Below are positions 7,533 through 17,230 of a DNA stretch of 64,000 nucleotides, piece by piece. The DNA is from Vulcanimicrobiota bacterium. GTDB lineage: Bacteria > Vulcanimicrobiota > Vulcanimicrobiia > Vulcanimicrobiales > Vulcanimicrobiaceae. The notes below the pieces were generated by a model. It had not been told where the DNA came from and ran no database searches. It worked only from the letters and a program-made list of their open reading frames with translations. Position 1 is the first letter of the stretch. Each line of letters opens with the position of its first letter. Position numbers and translations under genes: made by a program. The stretch lies in NCBI GenBank assembly GCA_027452165.1, contig DAIDGX010000003.1:1-64000 (forward strand), given 5' to 3'.

Positions 7533-8866
7533 TACTTCTTGATGAACCCGCGGTAGTCGCGCATCGCGAGACGCGCTTCGATCTGCGTGATGGTGTCGAG
7601 CGCGACGCCGACGACGATCAGGAGCGACGTCGAACCGAGGTAGAACGTCGTGACCGACAGACCGCGCTGCAGCGCGCCCGGAATGACCGCGAGCAGGCCG
7701 AGGAAGATCGCGGCGGCGGTCGTCAGGCGGAACAGGATCTTGTTCAAGTAGTCGACGGTCGGCTGTCCCGGACGGATGCCCGGAATGAAGGCGCCCGTCT
7801 TCTTGAGATTGTCCGCGACGTCTTTCGTGTTGATCACGATCGAGCTATAGAAGAACGTGAAGATCACGACCAGGAAGAAGTACGCGATGTTGTAGATCGC
7901 GCCGTTCGGACTGAACCACACGTTGAGCGCTTCCGAAAGCGCCGCGATGTTGGTCGGGAATTCGACCGGGCCGAAGACGTGCGCCCAGGTCGGCGCCGCG
8001 CCGGCATGACCCGAGAACCACGTCAGCGCCTGCTGCGGCAGCAGCAGGATCGAGATCGCGAAGATGATCGAGATCACGCCCGCGTTGTTCAAACGCAGCG
8101 GAATGTAGGTCGAACGGCCGGCAAACATCTTGCGGCCGACGACGCGGCGGGCTTGCTGCACCGGCACGCGGCGCTGGCCCTGATACATGAAGACGATACC
8201 GACGATCACGCCGACCGCGAAAAGAATGTAGAGCACGAGGTTGAGCAGCGATTCGCCGCCCTGGCTCGCCGACGAGTACGTCTGCGCGACGTAGGTCGGG
8301 TAGCGCAGCACGATGCCGATGAAGATGATCAGCGAGACGCCGTTGCCGATGCCCTTGTCGGTGATCTGCTCGCCGAGCCACATCAGGAAGAGCGTTCCCG
8401 CCACCATCGCGATGATCGCGAAGAGCTGGAACCAGAGGCTCGTGTCGTAGAACACGCCCGATGCCTTCATGGCATTCGTCATGAAGGTCGCCTGCAGCAC
8501 CCCGAGCACGATCGTGAGCCAGCGTGTGTACTGGCTGATCGCCTTGCGGCCTTCCTCGCCGCCCTTCTTCGCCATCTCCTCGAGTTGCGGGAGCACGACC
8601 GTCATGAGCTGCATGATGATCGACGCGTTGATATAGGGCGTGATGCCCATCGCGATGATCGAGAGCTTCTGCAGCGCGCCACCCGAGAGAAAGCCGAGCA
8701 GGTTGTAGAACGTACCGCTCTGCAAGACGCGCTGCCACGCGGCCTCGTTCACGTTCGGCAACTGCACGTGGATCATGAAGATGAACCACGTAAAGGCGAA
8801 AAAGACAAAGCCCAGGCGCTTACGGATCTCCGGAACTAGTAGCGCCGCGCGGAGATTGTCGAACAC
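7532..8866 (-). CDS. secY: Protein translocase subunit SecY
   Basis: 444 aa with 10 predicted membrane segments, the channel of the Sec translocon. Signatures are GITPYINASIIMQL in TM2, the cytoplasmic loop EEGRKAISQYTRWLT, VPVQQARRVVGRKM, and the C-terminal SLLIVVGVALDTITQIEARL. It follows rplO by 3 nt and overlaps adk by 1 nt. secE is not in this window. Confidence 0.98.
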   Translation of the reverse strand: MFDNLRAALLVPEIRKRLGFVFFAFTWFIFMIHVQLPNVNEAAWQRVLQSGTFYNLLGFLSGGALQKLSIIAMGITPYINASIIMQLMTVVLPQLEEMAKKGGEEGRKAISQYTRWLTIVLGVLQATFMTNAMKASGVFYDTSLWFQLFAIIAMVAGTLFLMWLGEQITDKGIGNGVSLIIFIGIVLRYPTYVAQTYSSASQGGESLLNLVLYILFAVGVIVGIVFMYQGQRRVPVQQARRVVGRKMFAGRSTYIPLRLNNAGVISIIFAISILLLPQQALTWFSGHAGAAPTWAHVFGPVEFPTNIAALSEALNVWFSPNGAIYNIAYFFLVVIFTFFYSSIVINTKDVADNLKKTGAFIPGIRPGQPTVDYLNKILFRLTTAAAIFLGLLAVIPGALQRGLSVTTFYLGSTSLLIVVGVALDTITQIEARLAMRDYRGFIKK

Positions 8867-8869
8867 TGG

Positions 8870-9439
8870 CTATTTGCTTTCTTGCGGAAGCTCTGCGCCT
8901 GCGGCCTGGAGCGCTTGTGCGGCGCTCGCCGAGAAGAGGACGTCGCGGAAGCGCAGTCCGGACGGAAGCGACTTGCCGCTCTTTGCGCCACCGAGAATCT
9001 TCACGCCATCGCGCGTCGATTTCAGGATGCCCTTCGCGACGAGCGTTTCGGGCGAAACCTCGACCGCCACGTCCCAGCCGTCGAGCTGGTGCAGGTTGAC
9101 CACCGCGAACTCGCTGCGGAAGTGGCCGATGTCGCGCGCCTTCTGCGAATAACCACGACGATGCGGAAGACGACGGGCCCACGGCGTCTGGCCACCCTCG
9201 AACGCCGGCCCCTTGCCACCGCCCGAACGAACGGTCTGACCCTTGCCGCCTTCGCCGCCGGTCTTGACCATGCCCGAACCGTGTCCGCGGCCGATACGCT
9301 GACGCTTAGGCCACGAGCCCTTCGCGGGGCGCAGTGCGCCGAGCTTGAGAACGTTGCCCGAGGGCGCGTTCACCGCTGCGGCCTTCGCGCTGGACTTCGC
9401 GCTACCCGCAGCCTTCTTGGTCGTCTTCTTCTCTGCCAT
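8870..9439 (-). CDS. rplO: 50S ribosomal protein L15 with Lys/Ala-rich N-terminal extension
   Basis: 189 aa, against about 145 aa in E. coli. The first 30 residues or so (MAEKKTTKKAAGSAKSSAK, Ala-rich) are an extra basic tail of low complexity. The core begins VLKLGALRPAKGSWPKR and contains RIGRGHGSGMVKTGGEG, FEGGQTPWARRLPHRRGY and the usual C-terminal fold. It sits directly before secY. rpmD (L30), which normally precedes rplO, is absent. Confidence 0.95.
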   Translation of the reverse strand: MAEKKTTKKAAGSAKSSAKAAAVNAPSGNVLKLGALRPAKGSWPKRQRIGRGHGSGMVKTGGEGGKGQTVRSGGGKGPAFEGGQTPWARRLPHRRGYSQKARDIGHFRSEFAVVNLHQLDGWDVAVEVSPETLVAKGILKSTRDGVKILGGAKSGKSLPSGLRFRDVLFSASAAQALQAAGAELPQESK

Positions 9440-9528
9440 TGTTCTTTCTCAGATGGGTGTTAGCCGCACGATGCGGCTGAAGGTTCAGAGCACAGGAGGT
9501 GCGCCCGGCCACAGGCCGGCCGAACTGC
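9440..9528 (-). other. rpsE-rplO gap with two hairpins; rpmD missing
   Basis: This 89-nt gap lies where rpmD (about 60 codons) usually sits. It holds AGCCGC (9462-9467) / GCGGCT (9473-9478) and CCGGCC (9505-9510) / GGCCGG (9514-9519). No L30-like frame is present. The second hairpin lies about 10 nt after the rpsE stop and may protect or attenuate the transcript. Confidence 0.5.
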
Positions 9529-10044
9529 CTACGCGGCGAAGATATCTTTGACGGTCTTACCGCGCAAGGTCGCGACCTGCTCCGCGGTCTTGAGCGAACG
9601 CAGCGCGTCGATCGTTGCTAGCACGACGTTGATCGGATTGTTCGTGCCAAGGCACTTGGTGAGGATGTCGTGGATACCCGCGAGCTCCAGCACCGCGCGC
9701 ATCGAGCCGCCCGCGATCACGCCCGTACCGGGCGCTGCAGGCTTGAGCAACACGCGCGCCGCGCCGACCGTCAGTTCAACCTGATGCGGAATGGTCTTAT
9801 CGACCATCGGCACGGTCACGAGGTTCTTCTTTGCCTGCTCGACGGCTTTGCGAATCGCTTCGGGAACTTCGCCCGCTTTGCCGATGGCAAAGCCGACCTT
9901 CCCCTTGCGATCGCCGACCACGACGAGGGCACTGAAGCTAAAGCGCTTACCGCCCTTGACCACCTTCGCAACGCGATTGACGCGCACGACGGTCTCTTCG
10001 AATCCACTGTTGTCGCGTTCGCGACCACCACCACGATATTGCAT
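9529..10044 (-). CDS. rpsE: 30S ribosomal protein S5
   Basis: 171 aa. [20 protein letters not shown], then [28 protein letters not shown] (in part), [22 protein letters not shown] and [16 protein letters not shown] are the S5 double-stranded-RNA-binding fold and the mRNA-entry loop involved in decoding accuracy. The ATG overlaps the rplR stop in TAATG. Confidence 0.98.
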   Translation of the reverse strand: MQYRGGGRERDNSGFEETVVRVNRVAKVVKGGKRFSFSALVVVGDRKGKVGFAIGKAGEVPEAIRKAVEQAKKNLVTVPMVDKTIPHQVELTVGAARVLLKPAAPGTGVIAGGSMRAVLELAGIHDILTKCLGTNNPINVVLATIDALRSLKTAEQVATLRGKTVKDIFAA

Positions 10045-10409
10045 TAAAAATTCAGCCCCGCTTCACGCGCCGCATCGGCGAGTGCTTGCACGCGTCCGTG
10101 ATATTTGTAACCGCCGCGATCGAACACGACGTCCGAGATGCCGGCTGCCTTCGCTTTGGCGGCGATCGCCGCGCCGACGGCCTTGGCCGCATCGGTGTTG
10201 GTCTTCGAGGCGAGCGCATCGGCGATCGACTTGTCGCGCGTCGAAACCGCCAGGAGCGTGTGCCCCTTCGCGTCATCGACGAGCGTCGCATAGATGTGAT
10301 GCAGGGTACGCCGCACCATCAGGCGCGGGCAGTCCGAAGAGCCACTGAGCTTCTTACGAAGCCGCGTGTGGCGTGCGCGGCGCGAATCCTCGCGCGAAAT
10401 ACGCGACAT
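10044..10409 (-). CDS. rplR: 50S ribosomal protein L18
   Basis: 121 aa, 5S rRNA-binding. It has a basic N-terminus ([20 protein letters not shown]), [30 protein letters not shown] and the C-terminal [24 protein letters not shown]. It overlaps its neighbours on both sides by one base (TAATG). Confidence 0.98.
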   Translation of the reverse strand: MSRISREDSRRARHTRLRKKLSGSSDCPRLMVRRTLHHIYATLVDDAKGHTLLAVSTRDKSIADALASKTNTDAAKAVGAAIAAKAKAAGISDVVFDRGGYKYHGRVQALADAAREAGLNF

Positions 10410-10960
10410 TACTTCTTACCTGCCTTTCCGGCCTTGCCAAGCTTCTTACGAATAACTTCGCCTTCATAGCGAATGCCTTTACCCTTGTAGGGTTCCGGCG
10501 CACGAAGCTCGCGAATCTGCGCGGCGACTTGGCCGACTTGCTGCTTGTCGATGCCCTCGACGTGAATTTTGTTCGTGCCTTCAACCGAGAGCGTGATGCC
10601 CGCAGGAGCCTGAAAGACGACGGGGTGCGAGTAACCGAGGCTCAGGTTCAGGTTCTCGCCCGCCTTGGCGGCACGATAGCCCACGCCCTGAATCTCCAGG
10701 CTACGACGAAAGCCCTTCGTCACGCCCTCGACCATGTTCGCGATGAGCGTGCGCGTGAGGCCATGCGCGGAGCGATGCTCCTTCGCCTCGCCTCTGCGCG
10801 CAACGATGATCGCACCGTCGTTCATCGTCACATCGACGACGTTCGAGAGCACGTGCTGACGCAACTCGCCCTTCGGACCCTTAACGACGACTTCGCCGTC
10901 GCCGATCGTTACGTTGACGCCGCTCGGGACGGCAACGGGCAATTTACCAATACGCGACAT
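10409..10960 (-). CDS. rplF: 50S ribosomal protein L6
   Basis: 183 aa. MSRIGKLPVAVPSGVNV, two L6 repeats, GVGYRAAKAGENLNLSLGYSHPV in the second, and the C-terminal PEPYKGKGIRYEGEVIRKK. It binds helix 97 of 23S rRNA near the elongation-factor site. Its start lies about 20 nt past a short dispersed repeat that follows rpsH. Confidence 0.98.
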   Translation of the reverse strand: MSRIGKLPVAVPSGVNVTIGDGEVVVKGPKGELRQHVLSNVVDVTMNDGAIIVARRGEAKEHRSAHGLTRTLIANMVEGVTKGFRRSLEIQGVGYRAAKAGENLNLSLGYSHPVVFQAPAGITLSVEGTNKIHVEGIDKQQVGQVAAQIRELRAPEPYKGKGIRYEGEVIRKKLGKAGKAGKK

Positions 10961-10982
10961 GATTACAACGTTTCCTTATCAA

Positions 10983-11001
10983 TCCTGAGCATGTCGAAAG
11001 G
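10983..11001. repeat. Short dispersed repeat, copy 1, directly after rpsH stop
   Basis: TCCTGAGCATGTCGAAAGG, an imperfect palindrome beginning 2 nt past the rpsH stop codon. It differs at a few positions from the copy at 26957-26975, which lies 1 nt past the rpsL stop. Sequences of this type (CCTTCGACAGGCTCAGG on the other strand) recur in intergenic regions of many GC-rich genomes. Confidence 0.6.
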
Positions 11002-11003
11002 CC

Positions 11004-11405
11004 TTACCACACGTACGCCAGGACTTCGCCGCCGACGCCGAGCTTTTTGGCCCGCTTGCCGGACATGATGCCCTGGGAGGTAGACATGATAACGAGGCCG
11101 AGACCGCCGAGCACGCGGGGGATCTCGGTCTTGCCCGTGTACACACGCAAGCCGGGCCGCGATATGCGGCGCAGGCCCGTGATGACTTTTTCTTTCTCCG
11201 GACCGTACTTGAGGTGCACGCGGATCGTGCCCTGCGGCCCTTCGCTCAGGCGCTCGAAGCGCTCGATGAAGCCTTCGTCGGTCAAAATTTGTGCAATCGC
11301 GGCCTTCACGCGCGACGCGGGAACATCGACCGTCTTATGGTTGGCCGTGTTCGCATTACGAATACGCGTCAGAAGATCGGCGACGGGATCGGTGATCGCT
11401 GCCAT
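11004..11405 (-). CDS. rpsH: 30S ribosomal protein S8
   Basis: 133 aa. [21 protein letters not shown], the central [12 protein letters not shown], and the C-terminal [15 protein letters not shown]-type motif, here [23 protein letters not shown], which binds helix 21 of 16S rRNA. In E. coli S8 represses spc translation; no matching target was sought here. Confidence 0.98.
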   Translation of the reverse strand: MAAITDPVADLLTRIRNANTANHKTVDVPASRVKAAIAQILTDEGFIERFERLSEGPQGTIRVHLKYGPEKEKVITGLRRISRPGLRVYTGKTEIPRVLGGLGLVIMSTSQGIMSGKRAKKLGVGGEVLAYVW

Positions 11406-11422
11406 TAGTCCTTAAACCCCTC

Positions 11423-11608
11423 TTACCACGACGCCTTGGTCACGCCGGGAACCACGCCTTTGTGGGCGTTTTCGCGGAAGCAAATGCGGCACATGGCGAA
11501 CTTGCGCAGATAGCCGCGCGGACGACCGCACAGTTTGCAACGGTTGTGCTGCCGCACGCCGAATTTCGGCGCCCGCTGCGACTTGACGATCATGCTCGTT
11601 TTAGCCAT
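11423..11608 (-). CDS. rpsN: 30S ribosomal protein S14, zinc-binding short form (type Z)
   Basis: 61 aa, with the C+ zinc ribbon CKLC-x12-CRIC in place of the longer zinc-free S14. Starts [20 protein letters not shown]. The short zinc form is usual in Gram-positive and many terrabacterial lineages, which fits the suggested affiliation. Its ATG overlaps the rplE stop by 1 nt. Confidence 0.98.
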   Translation of the reverse strand: MAKTSMIVKSQRAPKFGVRQHNRCKLCGRPRGYLRKFAMCRICFRENAHKGVVPGVTKASW

Positions 11609-12159
11609 TACGCATTACCTTTCCGAAGCGGAAGCCCCATTGCGGTGAGGAATTCCGACGCCTCTTCGTCCGACTTCGCCGTCGTGACGATCGTGATGTC
11701 CATGCCGCGCGCCTTATCGACCTTATCGAAGTTGATCTCCGGGAAGACCAGTTGTTCGCGCAGACCCATGTTATAGTTACCGCGGCCGTCGAACGACTTC
11801 GGCGGGAGCCCGCGGAAGTCGCGAATACGCGGCAACACGATATTGAAGAGCTTATCGAGGAAGACGTACATGCGTTCGCCACGCAGCGTCACCTTCGCGC
11901 CGATGTTCATGCCCTCGCGAAGTTTGAACGCCGCGATCGACTTCTTCGCCTTCGTGACGATCGGTTTCTGACCGGTGATCTGCACCAGTTCGGCCACGGC
12001 GGCGTCGAGCGCCTTACCATTGGTGATCGCATCACCAACGCTCATGTTGATGACCACCTTCTCCAGTTTCGGAATCTGGTGGACATTGTCGTAAGCGAAT
12101 TTGTCTTGCAGCTTCTTGACGACTTCGGTCTTGTACTTTTCTTGCAAACGCGTAGCCAC
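11608..12159 (-). CDS. rplE: 50S ribosomal protein L5
   Basis: 183 aa from the GTG at 12159, chosen because it follows the rplX stop by 2 nt with a GGGAG site upstream. An ATG at 12201 would lie inside rplX and add non-homologous residues. L5 features are [35 protein letters not shown], and [22 protein letters not shown]. It binds 5S rRNA and contacts P-site tRNA. Confidence 0.97.
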   Translation of the reverse strand: MATRLQEKYKTEVVKKLQDKFAYDNVHQIPKLEKVVINMSVGDAITNGKALDAAVAELVQITGQKPIVTKAKKSIAAFKLREGMNIGAKVTLRGERMYVFLDKLFNIVLPRIRDFRGLPPKSFDGRGNYNMGLREQLVFPEINFDKVDKARGMDITIVTTAKSDEEASEFLTAMGLPLRKGNA

Positions 12160-12161
12160 GT

Positions 12162-12521
12162 TTACGCTCCCTTCGCCGATTCGCGGGCGGGTTCGCCACA
12201 CTTCACGCAGATGCGATGCGGCACCCCGTCTTTGGTGACGCCGCGACGAAGACGCGTCGGCGCCTTACACTTCTCGCACACGTACTGCAGCGCCGAAATC
12301 GGAAGCGCAGCTTCCTTCTCGATGATGCCACCGGTCTGCCGGGCGCCCATGTTGCCGCCGTCCTGCCCCTGCTTGGTGTGGCGCTTGACGATGTTCATGC
12401 CTTCAACCGTCGCCTTGCCGGCATCCGGGAAGACTGCTTTCACGACACCGCGGCGGCCTTTTTCTTTGCCGCGGCGCACCAGGACGGTGTCGCCTTTGAG
12501 GATATGCGTCTTCGCCGACAT
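12162..12521 (-). CDS. rplX: 50S ribosomal protein L24
   Basis: 119 aa. KOW-type N-terminus [20 protein letters not shown], then [13 protein letters not shown], and a C-terminal zinc-ribbon-like [13 protein letters not shown]...CVKCGE. It is a 50S assembly initiator. The gene lies 1 nt from rplN. Confidence 0.97.
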   Translation of the reverse strand: MSAKTHILKGDTVLVRRGKEKGRRGVVKAVFPDAGKATVEGMNIVKRHTKQGQDGGNMGARQTGGIIEKEAALPISALQYVCEKCKAPTRLRRGVTKDGVPHRICVKCGEPARESAKGA

Positions 12522-12522
12522 G

Positions 12523-12900
12523 TTAGAGCACCTCCGGCGCGAGCGAGGCGATCTTCAGGAAGCCGCGGTCGCGCAGTTCGCGCATGACCGGCCCGAAGAC
12601 GCGCGTGCCACGCGGGTCCAGGTTATCCTTATCGCCCTTGATGATGACGCAGGCGTTGTCGTCCGAGCGCACGACCGAACCGTCGGCGCGGCGAATCGGG
12701 GCGGTGGTGCGAACGATCACGGCTTTGACAACCTGACCCTTCTTCACGGCCGCACCAGGAATCGCGCTTTTCACGGTACCGACGACGATGTCGCCCACAT
12801 GCGCGTAGGCGTGACGGCTGCCGCCGCTGATGTGAATCACCAGCAACTCGCGGGCTCCCGAATTATCAGCGACTTTGAGTCGCGTTTCTTGTTGAATCAT
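12523..12900 (-). CDS. rplN: 50S ribosomal protein L14
   Basis: 125 aa. [20 protein letters not shown], then [22 protein letters not shown], and [22 protein letters not shown]. It lies at the subunit interface near bridges B5 and B8. The Ala- and Gly-containing loop around residue 27 is ordinary. It lies 13 nt downstream of rpsQ. Confidence 0.98.
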   Translation of the reverse strand: MIQQETRLKVADNSGARELLVIHISGGSRHAYAHVGDIVVGTVKSAIPGAAVKKGQVVKAVIVRTTAPIRRADGSVVRSDDNACVIIKGDKDNLDPRGTRVFGPVMRELRDRGFLKIASLAPEVL

Positions 12901-12913
12901 CGTACTTCTTCGC

Positions 12914-13174
12914 TTACTTCGCCCGCTCGACGATCTCGACCAAGCGCCAACGCTTGTCGCGCGAGAGCGGACGACACTCCATGATACGGACGATATCGCC
13001 GATATTAGCTTCGTTGCGCTCGTCGTGCGCTTTGAAGCGCGTCGATTTGCGGACGATCTTCCCGTAAGTACCGTGCGGAACGCGCGTTTCGGTCACGACG
13101 ACGATCGTCTTGTCCATCTTGTTCGATGCAACGCGCCCCTGCTTGACGCGGCGGGCTACATTACGCTGCTCCAT
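12914..13174 (-). CDS. rpsQ: 30S ribosomal protein S17
   Basis: 86 aa. The core is [19 protein letters not shown] and the C-terminal half is [36 protein letters not shown] (quoted in part), a primary 16S-binding OB-fold protein. The start overlaps the rpmC end by 14 nt; a later start would cut the conserved N-terminus. Confidence 0.97.
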   Translation of the reverse strand: MEQRNVARRVKQGRVASNKMDKTIVVVTETRVPHGTYGKIVRKSTRFKAHDERNEANIGDIVRIMECRPLSRDKRWRLVEIVERAK

Positions 13175-13382
13175 GCTGCTCCTCGGCGATCTTTTTCTCG
13201 GAAATCACGGTCTGAATTTTGGCGTACGCGCGACGCATCTCACGGATCTTGCTGAAGTCCGTCAGATGTCCGGTGCGTAGCGCAAAGCGCAGATTGAAGA
13301 GCTCTGACTTCGTGTCGCGAGCCTTCTGCTGCAACTCCGCGACGGTGAGGGCGCGCAGTTCGTTCAACTCACCCTTCTTCAT
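13161..13382 (-). CDS. rpmC: 50S ribosomal protein L29
   Basis: 73 aa, two-helix protein. It begins [20 protein letters not shown] and has [20 protein letters not shown] with the usual RRxYAKIQTV segment. It sits beside the polypeptide exit tunnel. The start overlaps the rplP stop in ATGA. Confidence 0.97.
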   Translation of the reverse strand: MKKGELNELRALTVAELQQKARDTKSELFNLRFALRTGHLTDFSKIREMRRAYAKIQTVISEKKIAEEQHGAA

Positions 13383-13798
13383 GCCGTGGCCTCCTCACGC
13401 GTGACGATCTTCGTGCCGATCGGCAGCTTGGCGGCGGCGAGACGGAGCGCTTCTTTGGCGACGCTCGCCTCCACGCCGGCGAGCTCGAAGAGCACGCGAC
13501 CCGGGCGAACGACGGCGACCCAGAACTCCGGGTTACCTTTACCGGCACCCATGCGCACCTCGGCAGGCTTCTTCGTGACCGGCTTATCTGGAAACACTTT
13601 GATCCACACTTTACCGCCACGTTTGATATGACGGGTCATCGCGATACGGGCCGCTTCGATTTGACGGTTCGTCATCCAGCACGGCTCGAGCGCCTGCAGA
13701 CCAAACTCGCCGAACGTCAGCGTACTGCCGCGCAACGCACGGCCCGTCATGCGGCCGCGGTGCACGCGGCGCCACTTGACTCGCTTAGGCGTCAACAT
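13379..13798 (-). CDS. rplP: 50S ribosomal protein L16
   Basis: 139 aa. [63 protein letters not shown] and [21 protein letters not shown] (all partial quotations). It is essential for A-site tRNA placement. It follows rpsC by 2 nt. Confidence 0.98.
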   Translation of the reverse strand: MLTPKRVKWRRVHRGRMTGRALRGSTLTFGEFGLQALEPCWMTNRQIEAARIAMTRHIKRGGKVWIKVFPDKPVTKKPAEVRMGAGKGNPEFWVAVVRPGRVLFELAGVEASVAKEALRLAAAKLPIGTKIVTREEATA

Positions 13799-13800
13799 TG

Positions 13801-14655
13801 TTACTCAGCACTCCCTTCGGATGCAGCCGCTTCGTTCACGACGGCATCGGGGTCAACGGTCACTTCGGTAGTCGCAGCGGGCGCCACGGCCTGTTGGGGA
13901 CGCGGGCCACCGGTACGCGGACGACCGGCACCAGGACCACGGCCGCCACCGCCACCAGCGCCGCGACGATCGCGGAAGCCGCCGCCACCACCACCTTGGC
14001 GATCGACGGTGTTCGACATGCGCGGCTGATCGGGCAGCACTTCGCCGCGATAGATCCACACTTTCACGCCGATACGCCCGAACGTGGTGAACGCTTCGAC
14101 GTGCGCATAATCGATGTCGGCGCGCAACGTATGCAGCGGCACCTTGCCGTCGGCGTTGCGCTCGGTGCGCGCGATCTCCGCGCCACCCAGGCGACCGGAA
14201 ACCTGCACCTTTACGCCACGCGCGCCGGCCTTCATCGTACGCATGATCGCCTGCTTCATGGCGCGGCGGAACGCGATACGCTTCTCGAGCTGATCGACGA
14301 TGTTCTGACCGACGAGACGTGCATCCAACTCGGGATGCTTGATCTCCATCACGTTGACCTGAACGTTCTTGCCGGTAAGCTTTTCGAGGTTTTTGCGGAT
14401 ATCTTCGATACCCACGCCACGCTTGCCGATGATGATACCCGGCTTGGCCGTGTTCACGATGACGCGCGCTTGATTGGCACGACGCTCGATCTCGATCTTG
14501 CTGATTGCCGCCGAGCGCATCCACTTGTTAAAGAAGTTGCGGATCTTGACGTCTTCATGCAGCCAATCGATGTAATGTTTTTTCTCGAACCAGCGGCTGT
14601 CCCACGTACGCGTGATGCCCAGACGAAGGCCGACCGGATGAATCTTCTGTCCCAT
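13801..14655 (-). CDS. rpsC: 30S ribosomal protein S3 with Gly/Arg-rich C-terminal extension
   Basis: 284 aa, compared with about 210-235 in most bacteria. The start [20 protein letters not shown], the KH motif [15 protein letters not shown], and [27 protein letters not shown] are standard. After RMSNTVDR about 60 residues are Gly/Arg-rich and then Pro/Ala-rich, a disordered tail. With rpsD and rpsE products it forms the mRNA entry channel. Confidence 0.97.
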   Translation of the reverse strand: MGQKIHPVGLRLGITRTWDSRWFEKKHYIDWLHEDVKIRNFFNKWMRSAAISKIEIERRANQARVIVNTAKPGIIIGKRGVGIEDIRKNLEKLTGKNVQVNVMEIKHPELDARLVGQNIVDQLEKRIAFRRAMKQAIMRTMKAGARGVKVQVSGRLGGAEIARTERNADGKVPLHTLRADIDYAHVEAFTTFGRIGVKVWIYRGEVLPDQPRMSNTVDRQGGGGGGFRDRRGAGGGGGRGPGAGRPRTGGPRPQQAVAPAATTEVTVDPDAVVNEAAASEGSAE

Positions 14656-14658
14656 GTG

Positions 14659-15156
14659 TTACTCCGCAGCCCCCGCGCTCGCAGCAGCCGTTGACGTGGT
14701 ACGCGGACGACGCGTCGCCGCACGCTTGACCGCGACGCTCGCGCCGGCGCGCCGTTTCGGTTGCTTTTTGGGCGGCGCTTCGCCGACCACGACCGTCACG
14801 TGCGAGAGACGCTTGCGCTTGAAGTAGGCGCGACCTTGAGCACGCGGATCCAGGCGTTTGGTAAAGCGGCCACCGGGACCACCATCCACCGTGATGCGCG
14901 TGATGTAAAGATCGTCGGTATTCATGTTGTGGTTGTTACCGGCGTTCGCAACCGCACTACGTACGAGCTTCTCGATCGGCTCGGCCGCAAAGACGCCGGC
15001 GAACTGCAGCAGCACGAGGGCTTCACGCACGCTCTTGCCACGAATCGCATCGGCGACGCGGCGGAGCTTACGCGGGCCGACTCGCGCAAATTTGAGATGC
15101 GCGACCGCCTGCTGCTTCGCGCCGTTGTCTTCTTGATTTTTTTGAACGGCAGCCAT
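14659..15156 (-). CDS. rplV: 50S ribosomal protein L22 with basic C-terminal tail
   Basis: 165 aa, against about 110 in E. coli. Conserved are AHLKFARVGPRKLRRVADAI, the exit-tunnel loop region and ITVDGGPGGRFTKRLDPRAQGRA. After KRLSHVTVVV about 45 residues are rich in Lys, Arg, Ala and Thr (KKQPKRRAGASVAVKRAATR). Confidence 0.97.
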   Translation of the reverse strand: MAAVQKNQEDNGAKQQAVAHLKFARVGPRKLRRVADAIRGKSVREALVLLQFAGVFAAEPIEKLVRSAVANAGNNHNMNTDDLYITRITVDGGPGGRFTKRLDPRAQGRAYFKRKRLSHVTVVVGEAPPKKQPKRRAGASVAVKRAATRRPRTTSTAAASAGAAE

Positions 15157-15431
15157 TACTTCACACCAGCCTTATCGCCGCCGTGCCCCTTGAAATGGCG
15201 CGTCGGGGCGAACTCGCCGAGCTTGTGCCCGACCATGTTCTCGGTGACGTACACGGGAACGTGCGCTTTGCCGTTGTGCACGCCGATCGTGTGACCGACC
15301 ATCGACGGAACGATCGTCGATGCGCGGCTCCAGGTTTTCACGACTCGCTTCTCGCGCGTCTCGTTGAGCTGCTCGACCTTCTTCAGAAGGTGATCCGCAA
15401 CGAACGGACCTTTTTTCAGTGAACGACCCAT
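15156..15431 (-). CDS. rpsS: 30S ribosomal protein S19
   Basis: 91 aa. [20 protein letters not shown], the loop [22 protein letters not shown] and [19 protein letters not shown]. Stands in the head of the 30S beside S13. It overlaps rplB and rplV by one base at each end. Confidence 0.98.
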   Translation of the reverse strand: MGRSLKKGPFVADHLLKKVEQLNETREKRVVKTWSRASTIVPSMVGHTIGVHNGKAHVPVYVTENMVGHKLGEFAPTRHFKGHGGDKAGVK

Positions 15432-16258
15432 TACTTGGAACCCCGCTTACGAACGATAAACTTCGTCGTACGCTTGTTGCGACGCGTCTTTTTACCCATG
15501 GTCATTTGGCCCCACGGCGTCGTCGGCGGACGGCCTGACGTCGAACGCGCCTCACCGCCGCCGTGCGGGTGATCGACCGGGTTCATCGCGATGCCGCGCA
15601 CGCTCGGACGCTTGCCGAGGTGACGCGAGCGGCCCGCTTTGCCGATGACTTGATTTTCGTGCTCGATGTTGCCGAGCTGACCGATCGTGGCACGACATTC
15701 GATGTGGATCATACGCACTTCGCCCGAAGGCATGCGCACCTGCGAGTACTCGGTCTCCTTCGCCATCAGCTGCGCCGAAACACCAGCCGAGCGCACGAGC
15801 TTGCCACCCTGACCGGGACGCAACTCGATGTTGTGGATAACGGTACCAACCGGAATGTTTTTGATCGGCAAACAGTTGCCGGGTTTGATATCGGCAGCGG
15901 ATCCCGACTCGACCACGTCGCCCACCTTCAGACCGAGCGGCGCGAGGATGTAGCGCTTCTCGCCGTCTTTGTAGTGCAGCAGCGCGATACGCGCCGAACG
16001 ATTCGGATCGTATTCGACGGTCGCAACCTTGGCGGGAATGCCGTCCTTGCCGCGCTTGAAGTCGATGATGCGATACTGCTTGCGCGTGCCGCCACCCTTA
16101 TGGCGGACGGTGATGTGCCCGTTGTTGTTGCGGCCCGAGTGCTTCTTGCGAACCTCGATGAGCGACTTCTCAGGTTCGACCTTCGAAAGATCGGAGAAGT
16201 CCATCGACGTCAGGAAGCGTCGGCCGGGGCTGGTCGGACGATATTTTTTAACCGGCAT
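15431..16258 (-). CDS. rplB: 50S ribosomal protein L2
   Basis: 275 aa. [60 protein letters not shown], and the C-terminal [18 protein letters not shown] with the conserved His required for peptidyl transferase function. It is a standard bacterial L2 and overlaps rpsS by one base. Confidence 0.98.
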   Translation of the reverse strand: MPVKKYRPTSPGRRFLTSMDFSDLSKVEPEKSLIEVRKKHSGRNNNGHITVRHKGGGTRKQYRIIDFKRGKDGIPAKVATVEYDPNRSARIALLHYKDGEKRYILAPLGLKVGDVVESGSAADIKPGNCLPIKNIPVGTVIHNIELRPGQGGKLVRSAGVSAQLMAKETEYSQVRMPSGEVRMIHIECRATIGQLGNIEHENQVIGKAGRSRHLGKRPSVRGIAMNPVDHPHGGGEARSTSGRPPTTPWGQMTMGKKTRRNKRTTKFIVRKRGSK

Positions 16259-16260
16259 GA

Positions 16261-16569
16261 TTATTGCTCAAAATAATTGACGCCGCCGAGTTCGATTTTC
16301 TGACCCGGCTTGAGGGTGACAATCGCCTTCTTGAAATCGCTCTGCTTGCCGCTCGTGCGATTTCCGCGGCGCGCGAAGTTGCGCTTCTTTCCGCGCACGT
16401 TAACCGTGTTCACGGCAACCACGTTCACGCTGAAGACTTCTTCGATTGCGTGACGGATCTGCGTCTTGGTTGCCTCGGGGTGAACGACGAAGGTGTACTG
16501 CGTACCGAGCGCATTGGCCATCGATTTCTCGGTGATGCGCGGCGAGATGATGACGTCGCGTGCGTCCAT
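16261..16569 (-). CDS. rplW: 50S ribosomal protein L23
   Basis: 102 aa. [38 protein letters not shown] (in part), [16 protein letters not shown], and a C-terminal LKPGQKIEL. It is the docking site for trigger factor and SRP at the tunnel exit. It overlaps rplD by one base. Confidence 0.97.
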   Translation of the reverse strand: MDARDVIISPRITEKSMANALGTQYTFVVHPEATKTQIRHAIEEVFSVNVVAVNTVNVRGKKRNFARRGNRTSGKQSDFKKAIVTLKPGQKIELGGVNYFEQ

Positions 16570-17228
16570 TACTTGCTGCTCCCGTTGCCGAGCGTCACGC
16601 CGGAGACGGCATCGAACGCGGCGGTCGTGAAGATGATGCGATCGTAGCGAAGCACGTCTTTGACGTCGAGCGCGCTCGTGTCGGTCACGCCGACGCGGCG
16701 CAGGTTACGCGCGACGCGATGGATCGCGTCAGCCTTCGCCTCACCCTTGCCAAGCACGACGAGCGTGGTCGGACCGGTCTTCGCATCCTTCGCGCTGCCA
16801 AAGACGAGCTTCGCAAAGTCGGCGGTCTTCGCAATCGCGAAGCTCGACGCATCGAGCACGGTGATCGCGCCGTTCTTGAATCGGTCGGAGAGCGCCGCGA
16901 CAAACGCGAGCTTGCGCTCCTTCTTATTCAAATCGGTGACATAGCTACGCGGCTGCGGACCGAAGACGACGCCGCCATGGCGCCACTGCGGCGAGCGGAT
17001 CGAACCTTGGCGCGCACGGCCGGTGCCCTTCTGCTTCCAAGGCTTGCGGCCACCACCGGCGATCTCGTCGCGCTTCTTGGTCGATGCGGTGCCGGCGCGC
17101 GGGCTCGCGAACTCGCGATAGACGGCGCGGAAGATCGTATGCGCCTTCGCGCTATAGTCGGCCTCGAAGATGGCGGGCGTCGCGACGTCGCGCACGACCT
17201 TGCCGTTCGAATCGATAACGTTAGGCAT
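16569..17228 (-). CDS. rplD: 50S ribosomal protein L4
   Basis: 219 aa. The core is [29 protein letters not shown] (in part), [18 protein letters not shown] and the C-terminal Rossmann-like half ending [18 protein letters not shown]. The tunnel-lining loop [12 protein letters not shown] is intact. In E. coli L4 controls the S10 operon via its leader; a hairpin is present in the leader here. Confidence 0.97.
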   Translation of the reverse strand: MPNVIDSNGKVVRDVATPAIFEADYSAKAHTIFRAVYREFASPRAGTASTKKRDEIAGGGRKPWKQKGTGRARQGSIRSPQWRHGGVVFGPQPRSYVTDLNKKERKLAFVAALSDRFKNGAITVLDASSFAIAKTADFAKLVFGSAKDAKTGPTTLVVLGKGEAKADAIHRVARNLRRVGVTDTSALDVKDVLRYDRIIFTTAAFDAVSGVTLGNGSSK

Positions 17229-17230
17229 GA

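Noticed and set aside
12160-12201. ATG 12201 as the rplE start
   Set aside because: It lies within rplX and adds 14 residues not found in L5; GTG 12159 has a ribosome-binding site and follows the rplX stop.
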